A DNA stretch of 14,011 bases from CAKTOF01 sp964523945 (GTDB lineage Bacteria; Bacillota; Clostridia; Oscillospirales; Oscillospiraceae), in assembly GCA_964523945.1 (NCBI GenBank), contig CAZGBU010000048.1, forward strand, positions 1-14,011, written 5' to 3'. Position numbers and translations under genes: made by a program. Numbering within the stretch: position 1 is the first letter of the stretch; the number at the start of each line of letters is the position of its first letter. This document shows positions 1 to 8,076 of this stretch, piece by piece. The notes below the pieces were generated by a model. That model ran no database searches. It saw only the letters and a list, made by a program, of their open reading frames with translations, and was not told the DNA's origin.

Positions 1-2
1 AT

Positions 3-1544
3 GAGATCCCGGCGGAATATCTTGAGCAGATGATCGACAAATTCGTCTATGCGGCCAAGCAGTACTGCGCCTGCGGCTATGATATTCTCTGCTTCTACAT
101 GACGGCCGGCGGCTGCCTGCTCGGCCAGTCGCTCTCGCCGCATTTCAATACACGCACCGACCGCTTCGGCGGAAAGACGATGGCCGAGCGCGCCACGCTC
201 TCGCTCGAGATTTTCCGCCGTGTGCGCGCAGCGTGTCCCGACGTGCTGCTCGAGGCCCAGGTCAGCGGTGCGGAAACCGTCGAGGGCGGTTATTCGGTCG
301 ATGATCTGATTGCATATCTGCGCTGCGTGGAGGATTATATCGACATCGTGCAGGTGCGCGTCCCGCTCAATCCGGGCGAGGGAGACACGCACCTGACCGT
401 GAACGAAGGGGACGAGCCGCGCACCATTGCCTATGCCGCTGCAATCAAAAAAGCCGACATCCGCTGCGCCGTCGCGCCGACGTCGGGCTACCACGATCCG
501 GCGAAAAACGAGCAGTATCTCGCCGCGGGCATGGCTGACTTTTTCTATACCTGCCGGCCGTTTTTCAGTGACCCGGAGCTGATGCAGAAGATCCGCGAGA
601 ACCGGACGGATGAGATTGTTCCGTGCCTGCGCTGCAACAAGTGTCACGCGCGCCCGGGCGACGCAGATGCCGGCTGCTGTGTCAACCCGCAGATGATCCT
701 GTCGCTGACCGACCGCGAGCACTGGAAGATCGAGCCGGCGCCTGTCCGGCGCCGTGTGGCGGTGATCGGCGGCGGCCCGGCTGGTATGGAGGCTGCGATT
801 GTCGCTGCGCGCCGCGGCCATGATGTGACGCTCTACGAAAAGACCGGCGCGCTTGGCGGGCAGCTCATCCATGCCGACTATTTCCCGTTCAAGTGGACCC
901 TGCGCCGCTTTAAGGAGACGATGATCCATCTGGTGGACAAGGCGGGCGTGCACGTCGAGCTTGGCGTGACGGTAACGCCGGAGTTCCTCTCTGACAAGGG
1001 CTTCGAGGCAATCGTGCTGGCCGCTGGCAGCGAGCCGAACCGGCTCAGTATCCCCGGCGCCGACCGGGAGAATGTCTACACCGTGATGGGCATGCTCGGC
1101 CATGAGGCGGAGCTGGGTGAGCATGTGGTGGTGACAGGCGGCGCGGAAAACGGCGTTGAGACGGCGCTGTACCTGGCCGAGGCCGGCCATCAGGTCACGC
1201 TGCTGACGCGCAGCAACCGGCTGGCCGGTGACGCGCAGCCGATTCACTACCGCGAATATTTGATGGCGCGCTGCTGGAAAAATGAGCCGCAGCTGACGTA
1301 CATCACCCATGCGACCATCCGGGAGATCCGCGACGGCTCGGTCGTTTACACCGACCGCGACGGCAATGCGGTTGAGATCCCGGCCGACAGCGTAATCACC
1401 AGCGCCGGCAGCACCAGCCGCACCGAAGGATTTGCAGAATACAGCGCACTGACCGATCAGTTCTGGATCGTCGGCGACTGCCGCAGCGTGCATGATGTGC
1501 GCCGCGCGCTCAAATCAGCGTTTGCCGCTGCCGTCCGCATCTGA
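3..1544 (+). CDS. NADH:flavin oxidoreductase / FAD-dependent reductase of the old yellow enzyme family (5'-truncated)
   Basis: The reading frame is open from the left edge, so the true start and probably the first 130-150 residues lie outside the window. What remains is the end of the FMN-binding TIM barrel (LSPHFNTRTDRFGG at about 135-176), a cysteine cluster C-x2-C-x2-C-x11-C followed by VNP (nt 624-689) that fits the 4Fe-4S site of this superfamily, an FAD-binding Rossmann motif (VIGGGPAGMEAA, about 762-797), a second nucleotide-binding region (VVTGGAENGVETAL) and a C-terminal IVGDC FAD motif ending in a complete tail. The order matches 2,4-dienoyl-CoA reductase, trimethylamine dehydrogenase and BaiCD/BaiH-like enzymes, which pass electrons from NAD(P)H through FAD and Fe-S to FMN to reduce C=C bonds. 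The substrate cannot be read from sequence. The usual His-containing HGAHG-like active-site segment is replaced by MTAGG. It ends convergently with rpoD. Confidence 0.9.
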   Translation, partial: EIPAEYLEQMIDKFVYAAKQYCACGYDILCFYMTAGGCLLGQSLSPHFNTRTDRFGGKTMAERATLSLEIFRRVRAACPDVLLEAQVSGAETVEGGYSVDDLIAYLRCVEDYIDIVQVRVPLNPGEGDTHLTVNEGDEPRTIAYAAAIKKADIRCAVAPTSGYHDPAKNEQYLAAGMADFFYTCRPFFSDPELMQKIRENRTDEIVPCLRCNKCHARPGDADAGCCVNPQMILSLTDREHWKIEPAPVRRRVAVIGGGPAGMEAAIVAARRGHDVTLYEKTGALGGQLIHADYFPFKWTLRRFKETMIHLVDKAGVHVELGVTVTPEFLSDKGFEAIVLAAGSEPNRLSIPGADRENVYTVMGMLGHEAELGEHVVVTGGAENGVETALYLAEAGHQVTLLTRSNRLAGDAQPIHYREYLMARCWKNEPQLTYITHATIREIRDGSVVYTDRDGNAVEIPADSVITSAGSTSRTEGFAEYSALTDQFWIVGDCRSVHDVRRALKSAFAAAVRI

Positions 1545-1576
1545 ACAAGCACGGCTGATCGTTCTGCGGACAGTGT

Positions 1577-1608
1577 TCGAGCCGCTCCCCGCAGGGGGAG
1601 CGGCTCGG
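1577..1608. terminator. GC-rich hairpin, possible terminator between convergent genes
   Basis: A perfect 12-bp inverted repeat (GAGCCGCTCCCC, 1579-1590, and GGGGAGCGGCTC, 1595-1606) with a 4-nt loop extends by one C-G and one T-G pair. It lies 35 nt after the oxidoreductase stop. The stem is very stable, but only a short GTTTGG follows on the plus strand and no T-run follows on the minus strand, so intrinsic termination is plausible but not strong. It may serve both the oxidoreductase and rpoD. Its core CGCTCCCCGCA also occurs in the CRISPR-like repeat nearby, in inverted orientation. Confidence 0.5.
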
Positions 1609-1668
1609 CTGTTTGGCTCGCTGCGGGCATACGGGCAAAGATGCAACCTACACCGGATACCACTGGAC

Positions 1669-1769
1669 ATTTCAATCCACGCACCCTTGCGGGGAGCGCC
1701 CGGCACCGCTGGGAGCGGAAAACGCCGGCTATTGGGCATTTCAATCCACGCCCGAACAGGGCGACAGCG
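1669..1769 (-). CRISPR. Two-copy relic of a type I-C-like CRISPR repeat
   Basis: CATTTCAATCCACGC occurs at 1668-1682 and again at 1737-1751, with start spacing of 69 bp. Read on the minus strand, both copies end in GCGTGGATTGAAAT, the hallmark 3' end of type I-C CRISPR repeats, preceded by a short GC-rich hairpin (CGCCC-tgttc-GGGCG in the copy nearer rpoD). With a 32-bp repeat the gap is 37 bp, close to a normal spacer. Translation in the plus frames gives peptides such as ISIHAPLRGA, well known as false proteins from such repeats. Against a working array: the 5' halves of the two copies differ strongly, there are only two copies, and there is no cas gene or AT-rich leader. The minus-strand orientation matches rpoD transcription, and the second copy ends 1-2 bp from the rpoD stop. 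Confidence 0.5.
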
Positions 1770-1770
1770 T

Positions 1771-3015
<1,245 letters not shown>

Positions 3016-3018
3016 GGT

Positions 3019-4770
3019 TTATCCTCCGTATCCCTTGGTTTGTTTGAGTTGATCCCACATCAGTTTGAGATTTTTGTCTTTTTTGAACTGGGACAGCCCG
3101 CTCTCGCGGCGGATTGTCGCCAGATAGTCGGCCAATTCGTCTTCGTTGACAATGACGTCCTGCCGCTGTGCCACAGCGGTCAGGTGGGCGATTTCCTCCG
3201 CGGAGAATTCGTCCGCGCTGAGCGCACTGATCGACGGATACAGCCCCTGCTGGTACAGCGATCGGAGCGCCTGGAATGCACGGCCGAGCAGCGGTGAGGA
3301 AAATGCCTCCGGTGCCAGCTCCGCCGTTTTGTCGAACAGTGCCGGTTCGGTCAGCAGCAGGCGCAGCAGCCCCTCCTCCGCCAGTGCAGAGCGGACGTTG
3401 TCGTAGTGCAGGCTGCGCGCTTTCGGCTGCAGCGCCGCTGCCGGTGAAAGGTCGATGCGCGCCTGCTTTTTTTTCTGCGCGGCGGTGCGGCGCCGGTATG
3501 CGGCCGCGATCTCCTGCTGCATGGCCTCCGGCGTAATGCCGGCGGCCTCTGCGGCGCGCGCGCCGTACAGGTCGCGTTCAATCGCGCTCGACAGCGTGGC
3601 CAGATAGCGCGCGGCCTGCTTGCCGAATTCTGCTTTCTGGTCGGCCTGCGTCAGGTCGAACTGCGTCTGAAGCCGCTCGAGCTGGTATTCCACCGGGTTC
3701 TCCGACTGCTCCAGCAGCAGCCGGAAGCGGTCGGCTCCATATTTGCGGAGGAACTCGTCCGGATCTTTTGCGCCGTGCACGCGCAGGATGCGTACGGTAA
3801 CACCGCTCTGCTCGAGCAGTGAGATCGCGCGCTGCGTCGCATTTTGTCCGGCGGCGTCGGCGTCGTAGGTGATGACGACTTCCCGGGTATACTTCGCAAT
3901 CAGCGTCACATGGTCCTCCGTCAGCGAGGTGCCGAGGGAAGCGACTGCGCAGTCGAATCCGTACTGGTGCAGTGTGATCGCGTCCAAGTAGCCCTCGGTG
4001 AGGATCAGGCGTCCCTGTCGGCTCTTTTTGGCGAGGTTCAGTGCGAACAGGTTCTTGCGCTTGTTGAAGATGATCGTCTCGGGCGAGTTGAGATATTTCG
4101 GCTCACCGTCGCCGAGCACGCGGCCGCCGAAGCCGATGACATTTCCGCGCACGTCGATGATCGGGAACATCACACGGTCGCGGAAGCGGTCATAGATGGA
4201 GCCTTTCTCGCGGCTCTTGACGGCCAGACCGGCGTCGAGTAGGTCCTGCTTTTCGTAGCCCTTTTGTGCCATCGCGTCGATCAGATTGTTCCAGCCCTCC
4301 GGCGCATAGCCGATGCCGAAGCGCGTCTGGATCCCCTTCGGCAGGCCGCGTTGCGCGAGATACGCACGCCCCGGCGCCCCGGTGCGCTCGTCGAGCAGGC
4401 AGTCGTGAAAATAGCGCGCCGCCTCGCGACAGAGCGCCCAGAGACGCTGCTTGCGCCTGTAGGTGGAGCCGTAATCGTTTTCCGGCACCTCCAGCCCGGC
4501 GCGGCGGGCGAGAAATCGCACCGCGTCCGGATAGTCCAGGCCCTCCTGTTCCATGATGAAATTGATGACGCCGCCGCCCTTGTGGCAGCCGAAGCAATAA
4601 TAGATCCCCTTGTCGGGCGCGACGGAGAACGAGGGCGTCTTTTCCGAGTGAAACGGACACAGGCCAAACAGATTGCTGCCGCGCCGTGTCAGCGTCACAT
4701 ATTGCCCGACGACGTCCTCAATTGGACTGCGAGCAATCAGTTCGTCAAGAAATACTGCCGGAAACGCCAC
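3019..4770 (-). CDS. dnaG: DNA primase DnaG
   Basis: This primase makes the RNA primers for lagging-strand synthesis and works with the replicative helicase. The 583-residue product has an N-terminal CHC2 zinc ribbon (C38-x2-H41-x17-C59-x2-C62), the primase core with RFRDRVMFPI and FGGR, and a TOPRIM fold with TEGYLD (E259) and YDADAAG (D303, D305) as metal-binding acidic residues. The helical C-terminal region (about 450-583) corresponds to the helicase-interacting domain and is, as usual, poorly conserved. Start is GTG, chosen because AAGGAGGTGA lies just upstream with a 7-nt gap after GGAGG. It sits between dgt (30 nt upstream) and rpoD (3 nt downstream), the classical macromolecular synthesis arrangement. 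Confidence 0.98.
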   Translation of the reverse strand: MAFPAVFLDELIARSPIEDVVGQYVTLTRRGSNLFGLCPFHSEKTPSFSVAPDKGIYYCFGCHKGGGVINFIMEQEGLDYPDAVRFLARRAGLEVPENDYGSTYRRKQRLWALCREAARYFHDCLLDERTGAPGRAYLAQRGLPKGIQTRFGIGYAPEGWNNLIDAMAQKGYEKQDLLDAGLAVKSREKGSIYDRFRDRVMFPIIDVRGNVIGFGGRVLGDGEPKYLNSPETIIFNKRKNLFALNLAKKSRQGRLILTEGYLDAITLHQYGFDCAVASLGTSLTEDHVTLIAKYTREVVITYDADAAGQNATQRAISLLEQSGVTVRILRVHGAKDPDEFLRKYGADRFRLLLEQSENPVEYQLERLQTQFDLTQADQKAEFGKQAARYLATLSSAIERDLYGARAAEAAGITPEAMQQEIAAAYRRRTAAQKKKQARIDLSPAAALQPKARSLHYDNVRSALAEEGLLRLLLTEPALFDKTAELAPEAFSSPLLGRAFQALRSLYQQGLYPSISALSADEFSAEEIAHLTAVAQRQDVIVNEDELADYLATIRRESGLSQFKKDKNLKLMWDQLKQTKGYGG

Positions 4771-4774
4771 TTCG

Positions 4775-4784
4775 TCACCTCCTT
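4775..4784 (-). promoter_or_regulatory. Near-perfect ribosome binding site of dnaG
   Basis: AAGGAGGTGA on the minus strand, a ten-base match to the 16S anti-Shine-Dalgarno sequence, lies 7 nt (counted from GGAGG) ahead of a GTG codon. It decides the GTG start of dnaG. Confidence 0.85.
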
Positions 4785-4800
4785 GCCGTGCGGGAACCGT

Positions 4801-5808
4801 TCAGTCCCGCAGCTGCCAGGCCGTGGGGATGAAGATCTCGCTGAATTTATAAATGGCGTATTTGTCGGTCATACCGGCGATATAGTCTACAACGGCGCGG
4901 TCGGTTCCCTCGCGCTCGGCAATGCGGCGGTATTCTTCGCTCATCGCTTCCGGGTGGGACAGGTAGTACTCATACAGGCGCTTGACAATCTCCTTTGCCT
5001 TGCCCTCTTCACCCTTGGCGACCGGATTGCGGTAGACCTTTTCAAACATGAAATCGCGCAGATTCTCCATTGTGCGCTCGATCTCCGGGTGCATCCGCAG
5101 CGATGCCTGGCCGGCAGACGCTTCGATCATATCGGTCACAAGCGTGTTGATGCGCTGCTTGTGGTTGACACCGAGCACATCGGAGATCGCGGCCGGGATA
5201 TCCCCGTCGGAGAGGATGCCGGCGCGCATCGCGTCGTCGATGTCATGGTTGATATAGGCGATGCGGTCGGCATAGCGGATGATCTGTCCCTCCAGCGTCT
5301 CGGGGATACGCGGCCCGGTATGGCCGACGATGCCCATGCGGACCTCATAGGTCAGGTTCAGCCCCTGACCGCTTTTTTCAAGCAGATCCACCACGCGCAG
5401 CGACTGCTCGTTGTGATAAAAGCCGCCGCCGTAGATCTCGCGCAGCGCATATTCGCCGGCGTGACCAAACGGCGTATGGCCGAGATCATGGCCGAACGCG
5501 GCCGCCTCGGTCAGATCCTCATTGAGCCGCAGCCCGCGTGCAATGGTGCGCGCAATGCGCGCCACCTCGAGCGTATGGGTCATGCGTGTGCGGTAGTGAT
5601 CCCCCTCCGGCTGCAGGAATACCTGCGTCTTATGCATCAGACGGCGGAAGGATTTTGAGTGCAGAATGCGGTCGGTATCACGCTGAAAGCAGGTGCGGAC
5701 TGTACACGGCTCGTCCGGATGCGGACGGCCCCTTGATTCGGCTGCGTGCGCGGCGTATGGCGCCAGGCGGTCGTATTCCTCCTGTTCGAGCCGCTCGCGA
5801 ACGGTCAT
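4801..5808 (-). CDS. dgt: HD-domain dGTPase-like dNTP triphosphohydrolase
   Basis: The product (335 residues from the chosen start) belongs to the deoxyguanosinetriphosphate triphosphohydrolase-like family, which cleaves dNTPs to deoxynucleoside and triphosphate. Visible motifs are FQRDTDRILHSKSFRRLMHKTQ near the N-terminus (41-62), the HD metal site H78, H107-D108 and D181 (RYADRIAYINHDIDD), and HTPFGH (111-116). The frame is open up to 5937, but that extension runs into the preceding gene and has no ribosome site. ATG codons at 5811 and 5808 are adjacent; GGAGG lies 4 nt from the first and 7 nt from the second, so 5808 is preferred. It precedes dnaG and rpoD by short gaps, a grouping that recurs in Clostridia and ties dNTP pool control to replication. 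The true dNTP preference cannot be read from sequence. Confidence 0.93.
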   Translation of the reverse strand: MTVRERLEQEEYDRLAPYAAHAAESRGRPHPDEPCTVRTCFQRDTDRILHSKSFRRLMHKTQVFLQPEGDHYRTRMTHTLEVARIARTIARGLRLNEDLTEAAAFGHDLGHTPFGHAGEYALREIYGGGFYHNEQSLRVVDLLEKSGQGLNLTYEVRMGIVGHTGPRIPETLEGQIIRYADRIAYINHDIDDAMRAGILSDGDIPAAISDVLGVNHKQRINTLVTDMIEASAGQASLRMHPEIERTMENLRDFMFEKVYRNPVAKGEEGKAKEIVKRLYEYYLSHPEAMSEEYRRIAEREGTDRAVVDYIAGMTDKYAIYKFSEIFIPTAWQLRD

Positions 5809-5815
5809 CATCTCA

Positions 5816-5820
5816 CCTCC
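5816..5820 (-). promoter_or_regulatory. Ribosome binding site deciding the dgt start
   Basis: GGAGG (within GGGAGGTGAG) on the minus strand lies 7 nt before ATG 5808 and 4 nt before ATG 5811, favouring the second ATG and excluding the far upstream in-frame start at 5937. An AT-rich patch (TATATAAAAAAG) further upstream in the 88-nt gap has no partner -35, so I do not call a promoter there. Confidence 0.7.
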
Positions 5821-5896
5821 CGAAAAGACAACCTCTTTTTTATATACGCAAAAACAATGCGGATTCCCCCTGTATGCGGGCCGGAAAATCATTTTC

Positions 5897-6526
5897 TCAT
5901 CCGCCGACGGGGACTGCGCGGTATTCCTGCCCGCCAAGCACCGGCATGAGTGCCCCGGCTGAGAACTCGGTCAGCCGCTTTGTGAATGTTTCGGTCTGCT
6001 GCTGCGGGATGAGTGCGCGGATCAGGACGTCTGCGCCGTATTCCGTGTCGGCAATCAGTCCGCCGCAGCGCGTGATCTCTTTCCGGACGCGCTCAAACAG
6101 GCTGTAAGGACAGGGGATATCAGCCTCCTGCCAGATGCGGCGGATGGAAATGCCGGCCGCTGCAAGTGCCAGGTGCGCCGACTTCGCGTATGCGCGTACC
6201 AGTCCGCCTGCGCCGAGCAGTGTGCCGCCGAAATAGCGCGTCACGACGCACAGTACGTCCTCCAGCTTTTCCCGGCGCAGGACCTCGAGCACAGGCATGC
6301 CTGCCGTACCACCCGGCTCGCCGTCGTCGGAATAGCGCGTCGGACCATCATGAATGATATAGGCGTAGACATTATGCGTTGCGTCCCAGTGCGTGCGGCG
6401 CACGCCGTCAAGCGCCTCCAGCGCCGCCTCCTCGTGCGCCACAACGAAAATCCGGCCGATGAAGCGCGAGCGCTTCTCGGTAAATTCCGCCTGCGCATCT
6501 GTGGTCGGAACGAAGTATTCCTCCAT
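5897..6526 (-). CDS. YigZ/IMPACT family protein (UPF0029)
   Basis: This 209-residue protein matches the YigZ/YvyE family, the bacterial relatives of eukaryotic IMPACT. Conserved blocks are EKRSRFIG (17-24), THWDATHNVYAY (45-56), SDDGEPGGTAGMPVL (66-80) and VTRYFGGTLLGAGGLVRAY (95-113); the C-terminal ferredoxin-like half is less conserved, as in the family. The biochemical role is not settled; the eukaryotic relative regulates the GCN1/GCN2 translation stress pathway. An upstream ATG at 6532 overlaps the hflX stop as ATGA, but AAGAGG would be only 1 nt from it. The same site is 7 nt from ATG 6526, so that start is preferred. Either way it is tightly coupled to hflX. Confidence 0.92.
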   Translation of the reverse strand: MEEYFVPTTDAQAEFTEKRSRFIGRIFVVAHEEAALEALDGVRRTHWDATHNVYAYIIHDGPTRYSDDGEPGGTAGMPVLEVLRREKLEDVLCVVTRYFGGTLLGAGGLVRAYAKSAHLALAAAGISIRRIWQEADIPCPYSLFERVRKEITRCGGLIADTEYGADVLIRALIPQQQTETFTKRLTEFSAGALMPVLGGQEYRAVPVGG

Positions 6527-6528
6527 GC

Positions 6529-7788
6529 TCATACCTCTTCCCGGTACGGGCGCAGGCGGCCGAGCACCGCGTCGTCGCAGACGGCTTCAACAGCAATGCC
6601 ACTTTCCAGATACTCGCACGAGAGCACCTGTGCCGTCTGATATAGGGTGTCGACCTGGCCGGCCATTGCGTAGGGCAGCAGAAACCGTACCCGGTGCAGC
6701 CCGCGGTTGAGATTCTGTTCGATCAGCCTGCACAAATCCGGGATCCCGCGGTTTTCCCGCGCGGAGATGGCGAGCCGGTTCTCACCGCGCGGGATGTCGT
6801 CTTCGGTGACCAGGTCGCACTTGTTGTATGCCTCGATCACGGGGACGCCCGGCTTGGCCAGCTGCGCGATCAGATGATCGACGACCGCAATGTGTTCGGT
6901 GCGGTTTGGATCGGCCGCGTCGATGACGTGGATCAGCAGGTCGGCGTATTCAAGCTCTTCGAGCGTTGCTTTGAACGCCTCGACGAGATGATGCGGCAGC
7001 TTGGCGATGAAGCCGACTGTGTCGGACAGCAGCACCTGACAGGTGTCGGACACGCTGAACTGGCGCGTGGTGGTGTCGAGCGTGTCAAACAGACGGTTGT
7101 TGGCGGGAATGCCGGCATCGGTGAGCAGATTGAGCAGCGTCGATTTGCCGGCGTTGGTATAGCCCACGATGGCAACAACCGGCACGTCGTTTTTCAGCCG
7201 GCGCTCGCGCTGAACACCGCGAATGCGCCGCACATCTTTCAGCTCCTGCTCGAGCCGGGAAATGCGCTGGCGAACCAGCCGGCGGTCGGTTTCAAGCTGT
7301 GTTTCGCCGGGGCCGCGTGTGCCGATGGCGCCCTCCTGGCGCTCGAGATGCGTCCACATGCCGGCCAGGCGCGGCAGCAGATATTTATACTGCGCCAGTT
7401 CCACCTGCAGCTTACCCTCGCGCGTCTTGGCGCGCTGGGCAAAAATATCGAGGATCAGGGCGCTGCGGTCAAGCACCGTTACGCCGGTCAGCTTTTCAAG
7501 CGCGCGGTTTTGCGACGGCGTCAGGTCATTGTCAAAGATAACCATATTCGCCTCGCCATTGCGGATCAGCTCGCACAGCTCGTCGACCTTACCGGCACCG
7601 ATAAAGCTGTGCGGGTCGGGCGCATGCCGGTTTTGCAGCATCCGACCGCAGCAGACGCCGCCGGCGGTTTCGAGCAGCGCCTCGAGCTCATCGAGCGTCT
7701 CCTCGGTTGCAGTTTCCTCTTTGGTGAGCACGTCGGCGTTCAGACCGACGAGCACGGCGCGATCAATTCTTACGGGGGCCGTGTCCAA
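6529..7788 (-). CDS. hflX: Ribosome-associated GTPase HflX
   Basis: HflX is a GTPase of the Obg-HflX superfamily that binds the large subunit and can split stalled or hibernating 70S ribosomes. The 419-residue product has the N-terminal HflX domain (ending in the Gly-rich GTRGPGETQLETDRR segment near 156-170) and a G domain: G1 GYTNAGKST (209-217), G3 DTVGF (256-260), G4 NKCD (322-325) and G5 SAR (342-344). The frame extends to 7857, but that part lies in the rpmE terminator. The start is called at TTG 7788 because AAAGGAGG lies 8 nt upstream and homologues begin just before the AVLVGL strand; no ribosome site precedes the in-frame ATG at 7818. It overlaps or nearly touches yigZ downstream. 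No promoter is evident between the rpmE terminator and this gene, so readthrough may supply expression. Confidence 0.95.
   Translation of the reverse strand: MDTAPVRIDRAVLVGLNADVLTKEETATEETLDELEALLETAGGVCCGRMLQNRHAPDPHSFIGAGKVDELCELIRNGEANMVIFDNDLTPSQNRALEKLTGVTVLDRSALILDIFAQRAKTREGKLQVELAQYKYLLPRLAGMWTHLERQEGAIGTRGPGETQLETDRRLVRQRISRLEQELKDVRRIRGVQRERRLKNDVPVVAIVGYTNAGKSTLLNLLTDAGIPANNRLFDTLDTTTRQFSVSDTCQVLLSDTVGFIAKLPHHLVEAFKATLEELEYADLLIHVIDAADPNRTEHIAVVDHLIAQLAKPGVPVIEAYNKCDLVTEDDIPRGENRLAISARENRGIPDLCRLIEQNLNRGLHRVRFLLPYAMAGQVDTLYQTAQVLSCEYLESGIAVEAVCDDAVLGRLRPYREEV
6534..6539 (-). promoter_or_regulatory. Ribosome binding site deciding the yigZ-family start
   Basis: AAGAGG on the minus strand lies inside the last codons of hflX, 7 nt before ATG 6526 but only 1 nt before ATG 6532. 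It supports the shorter start and means translation of the two genes is coupled. Confidence 0.6.
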
Positions 7789-7796
7789 ATCCGGCG

Positions 7797-7804
7797 CCTC
7801 CTTT
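7797..7804 (-). promoter_or_regulatory. Ribosome binding site for the TTG start of hflX
   Basis: AAAGGAGG on the minus strand is followed 8 nt later by TTG GAC ACG. This is the only strong ribosome site in the region and decides a rare TTG start for hflX. Confidence 0.75.
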
Positions 7805-7810
7805 CGTATG

Positions 7811-7828
7811 CGGCGCATCCATGCGCCG
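7811..7828. repeat. 18-bp palindrome upstream of hflX
   Basis: CGGCGCAT-CC-ATGCGCCG is a perfect 8-bp inverted repeat around a 2-bp centre. It lies between the rpmE terminator and the hflX ribosome binding site. It could be an operator or an RNA hairpin; nothing in the window says which, and in GC-rich DNA chance is possible. Confidence 0.4.
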
Positions 7829-7835
7829 GAATGAG

Positions 7836-7867
7836 AAAAAAGCCCGCACCAAACCAATGGTGCGGAC
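7836..7867 (-). terminator. Intrinsic terminator of rpmE
   Basis: On the minus strand CCGCACCA (7865-7858) pairs perfectly with TGGTGCGG (7851-7844) around a 6-nt loop, then a G-C step leads into six T residues (7841-7836). It begins 10 nt after the rpmE stop. This is a textbook Rho-independent terminator and argues that rpmE is largely a separate transcript from hflX. Confidence 0.88.
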
Positions 7868-7875
7868 TTTGCCTC

Positions 7876-8076
7876 TTACTTCAGGCCGTACTTCTTGTTG
7901 AAGCGCTCGACCTTGCCGCCGGTGTCAACCAGCTTCTGCTTGCCAGTGAAGAAGGGGTGACACTTCGAGCAGATTTCAACCTTGATATCCTGCTTAGTTG
8001 AACCGGTCTCGATGACATTGCCGCAGGCACAGCGAATGGTGGTCTGCTGATAGTTGGGATGGATACCCTCTTTCAT
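7876..8076 (-). CDS. rpmE: Ribosomal protein L31 (zinc-binding type)
   Basis: This is the 66-residue large-subunit protein bL31. It starts MKEGIHPNYQ, typical of the family, carries the FTGKQK segment, and has cysteines C16, C18, C36 and C39, which define the zinc-containing C+ form. Zn-free paralogues that replace it under zinc limitation lack these residues. The frame stays open to 8118, but the start at 8076 has GGAAGAGG 8 nt upstream and matches the family N-terminus. A strong promoter lies about 60 nt upstream and a terminator directly downstream, so it is probably expressed as a monocistronic message with some readthrough into hflX. Confidence 0.97.
   Translation of the reverse strand: MKEGIHPNYQQTTIRCACGNVIETGSTKQDIKVEICSKCHPFFTGKQKLVDTGGKVERFNKKYGLK

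Noticed and set aside
4264..5658. 464-codon open frame on the plus strand opposite dnaG and dgt
   Set aside because: It lies wholly antisense to two clear genes, has no family features, and long antisense frames are common in GC-rich DNA.
5809..5937. N-terminal extension of dgt up to 5937
   Set aside because: It overlaps the yigZ-family gene, has no ribosome site and is not part of the HD-domain family; GGAGG before 5808 gives the better start.
6694..8001. 435-codon open frame on the plus strand opposite hflX and rpmE
   Set aside because: It is antisense to conserved genes, crosses the rpmE terminator and shows no recognisable motif.
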